A stretch of 64,000 bases of DNA, taken from contig NC_066315.1 of NCBI RefSeq assembly GCF_022539315.1, positions 100,731,990 through 100,795,989 of the forward strand. Reading direction: 5' to 3'. Within the stretch, counting starts at the first letter, position 1; each line of letters begins with the position of its first letter. The position numbers were made by a program, and so were the translations under genes. Shown here in pieces: positions 61,855 to 64,000 of the stretch. Origin of the DNA: Serinus canaria. Taxonomy: Eukaryota; Chordata; Aves; Passeriformes; Fringillidae. Under the pieces are notes generated by a model that saw nothing but the letters and a program-made list of their open reading frames with translations, was not told the DNA's origin and did not search any database.

Positions 61855-62232
61855 AGAGAGAAGAGTAGGCTCTGGTGAGACCTCATTGTGGCCTTTCCAA
61901 ATTAATGGGGGATTAGATTATAGGAAAGATGGGGACAGACTTTTCAGGAGGGCCTGTAGTGAGAGGACAAAAGGAATTGGTTTTAGGCTGAAAGAGAGTA
62001 GATACAAACTAAAATAAGTTGATTTGGTTTTGGTTTTTTTTACCATAGGGGTAATGAGACACAGGACCAGGATGCCCAGAGAAGTGTTAGATGCCTCATC
62101 CCTGAAGATGCTCAAGGTAAGGTTGAATGGGGTCCTGAGCAACTTGATCTAGTTGAAGATGTCCATGCTTGATGCAGGGGAATTGGACTAGATGACCTTT
62201 AAAGGTCCCTTGTGACCATTCTGTGATTCTAA
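61855..62232 (+). mobile_element. CR1 LINE 3' fragment
   Basis: Plus-strand CR1: AGAGAAGAGTAGGCTCTGGT, GAGACCTCATTGTGGCCTTT, CAGGACCAGGATGCCCAGAG, TGGACTAGATGACCTTTAAA, GGTCCCTTGTGACCATTCTG and a GTGATTCT terminus. A 62-codon frame within it (61829-62017) is a decayed remnant and not a gene. Confidence 0.9.
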
Positions 62233-64000
62233 GACACTGTCACCTGACTGAACGCCTGCAAGTGAGCAGACTCCAGTGATTTGCATTGCTTGAGAAATGT
62301 GAAGGCCCTTACAGACATTTTGAGTTTTTATTTGTGTTTTATTGCTGTGAATAAGTAAATACATGCCTGTTGCTCAGCTTTATTTCATAGGCATCTTTCC
62401 ACACAGCTACATATGATACGTAGGATGGATTCCAGGTTTTGTTTTGTTGTGTGCATGAAACATTACAGATTAGCAAGTTCCTTTTGAGAGACTCAGAGCA
62501 GATGTTTTTATATGGCTGGAGAGCCAAACCGAGTACAAGTATTGCTCTGCAAGGTTGAAGGTAGGAATGTGGGTGAAAAGACAGACTTCTTTCATCCACT
62601 CTGACTCTGTTTTCCCTTCTTTCCTAAGCCAGTCCAAGAAGATACTGCTACAGTTTATTCATTTGTAAGAACTATTAGCTCCTAAGGTGGAAAAAGGCTG
62701 CCCGCTGGAAGAAGGCATTAAATTACTGATGCATCCATCTGAGCTGCTAATGCGATCAATCTCCTGCAGTAAAGAGTGCTGGGCTCAGCATCATTCTGCA
62801 TTCAGCCTTATCAGCCCACTGAGGTTTTGTCCCTCTTACAAATCCATAGGGTAAAGGCATCATCTTGTATTGGCAACACTCCCTCCTGTGTAGTGGGTCA
62901 TGTCTAAATGCATCCAAATGCACCATCTGGCTTTTGAGTTTAGCAGCAGGTATTGGCTTCCTCTGAGGAGAAAGAATTCAGTTTAAAAAAACAGCCAGCA
63001 CATTGCTTATTTTGGGGTAAAACTGAGATAAGTCTACGGATTTGTTAACCTAATGACCAAACTAGCTTTGACAAATGAAAACAAAGGACAGCAAATGCCT
63101 GGAGTAGTATTAATCTGTCTTGTGCAGAGTGTACATTCGGTCTCTAGAATGATGTTTTCATAGGGTCCTTTTCTTATATGTTTGTGAAAAGCAGATAGGT
63201 CTCTGGTTTTGACTGATTTCCACCTGAACTCACTTTCTTACTCTTCTCCCTGCTTACTTTCAGTCTAGCTTTCCTCTCTTGCAGCAGAGTCATAGTTATC
63301 TCTTTCCCATCTAAACATCTATTCTTGACCTTATTTTTACTTCAAACTCTTCCCCATCTTATTTAATCTCAGTACAAGCAATCCTACTTTATAAATCTTA
63401 CTAATTATTTTCCATCTCCTTTCCAAGCTCCTGGCTTGTAGAGGGTTTGTCCAGCCCATTGCCTTCATTATTCCAGCTCTCATCTCAGAACCAGTGCTCC
63501 TTCACTTTTTTCAGCCTGGCTTAGGGAGGTAGACTGAACTTCATAATGGTTGGGATGTGCACCCAAGTACAGGGGAAAGAGGAAGAGAGAAACATCCCCA
63601 TTTGGACTGTGAAGGCTGCTCCCAGAACCAGGCATCATGCTCATGGGTGCAGCCACAACCTCCTAAAGTGTATTCCCCATCCAATGTATATCCTGGCCTG
63701 GGATTGGTGGGAGGTCTTACAGTGAGTGTGTGCTAAAGATCTTCGGGGTGTTCAGAAAAGATTTTTGACCACTTGGACAAATTTCATTCTACTGTCACAC
63801 TCTACAGCTGTTTAAAAGATGTAGGAAATGCACAGTGGGAGGCTGGTGGGCTGGAGAGGTGGATCAGTATCCCTTTCAGTGTTTGTTCTGCTCATATAAC
63901 TGTGAGTGGTATCAGTAAAGGAGGAGTACTTTGTAAAGGCTGAAAATCCACCTGCTTTAATAACATCTGAAATACTGAGATTAACAACTGACACTTGGGG

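Larger units (their letters stand above)
43541..64000. other. Gene-poor region upstream of NDUFV2
   Basis: About 20 kb of AT-rich DNA in which I recognise no protein-coding exon. It contains CR1 tails (44.9, 60.6, 61.9 kb), simple repeats, two small inverted repeats, a diverged tandem duplication at 50.9 kb and an isolated CpG-rich patch at 54.2 kb. A distant exon or non-coding RNA could be missed by eye. Confidence 0.6.

Overview
The window looks like nuclear DNA of a bird, probably a songbird. It is AT-rich with two strong CpG islands, vertebrate-type exons with consensus splice sites, about nine CR1 LINE tails (the dominant bird retroposon) and several endogenous-retrovirus-type LTRs. The songbird assignment rests on my recollection of the LTR family at 41.5-42.6 kb and is an inference. 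Most open reading frames over 60 codons here are chance frames in introns and intergenic DNA, or frames kept open by GC-rich islands.

Two genes are supported, both on the minus strand and in the order NDUFV2 then ANKRD12, the same neighbour order and orientation as on human chromosome 18. (1) 1-23.1 kb is the 5' end of ANKRD12, an ankyrin-repeat nuclear cofactor. The second exon, with the start codon and the first 29 codons, lies at 3831-3968. The probable non-coding first exon ends at a strong splice donor at 22771 inside a CpG island (22.1-23.9 kb). About 18.8 kb of intron 1 separates them, and the start of intron 2 fills 1-3830. The ankyrin repeats lie off the left edge. (2) 23.9-29.2 kb is a 5-kb intergenic spacer that includes a solo LTR. 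(3) 29.2-41.1 kb is a complete NDUFV2, the 24-kDa [2Fe-2S] subunit of mitochondrial complex I. It has eight coding exons whose phases all agree and give 244 residues, with the four cluster cysteines intact and a poly(A) signal 36 bases past the stop codon. Its promoter is a compact CpG island with an NRF-1-type site.

(4) 41.5-43.5 kb, directly upstream of NDUFV2, is a nest of retroelements: two diverged copies of one LTR fused head to head, making a palindrome of about 1.1 kb, followed by a CR1 tail and a third, unrelated LTR. (5) 43.5-64 kb is apparently gene-free DNA with CR1 tails, microsatellites and one small isolated CpG-rich patch at about 54.2 kb that could be a promoter.

I found no new multi-gene system. 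The points most worth a second look are the head-to-head LTR palindrome beside a housekeeping respiratory-chain gene, the sense-oriented LTRs upstream of both genes, an upstream ORF ending 11 bases before the ANKRD12 start codon, and the orphan CpG patch at 54.2 kb.
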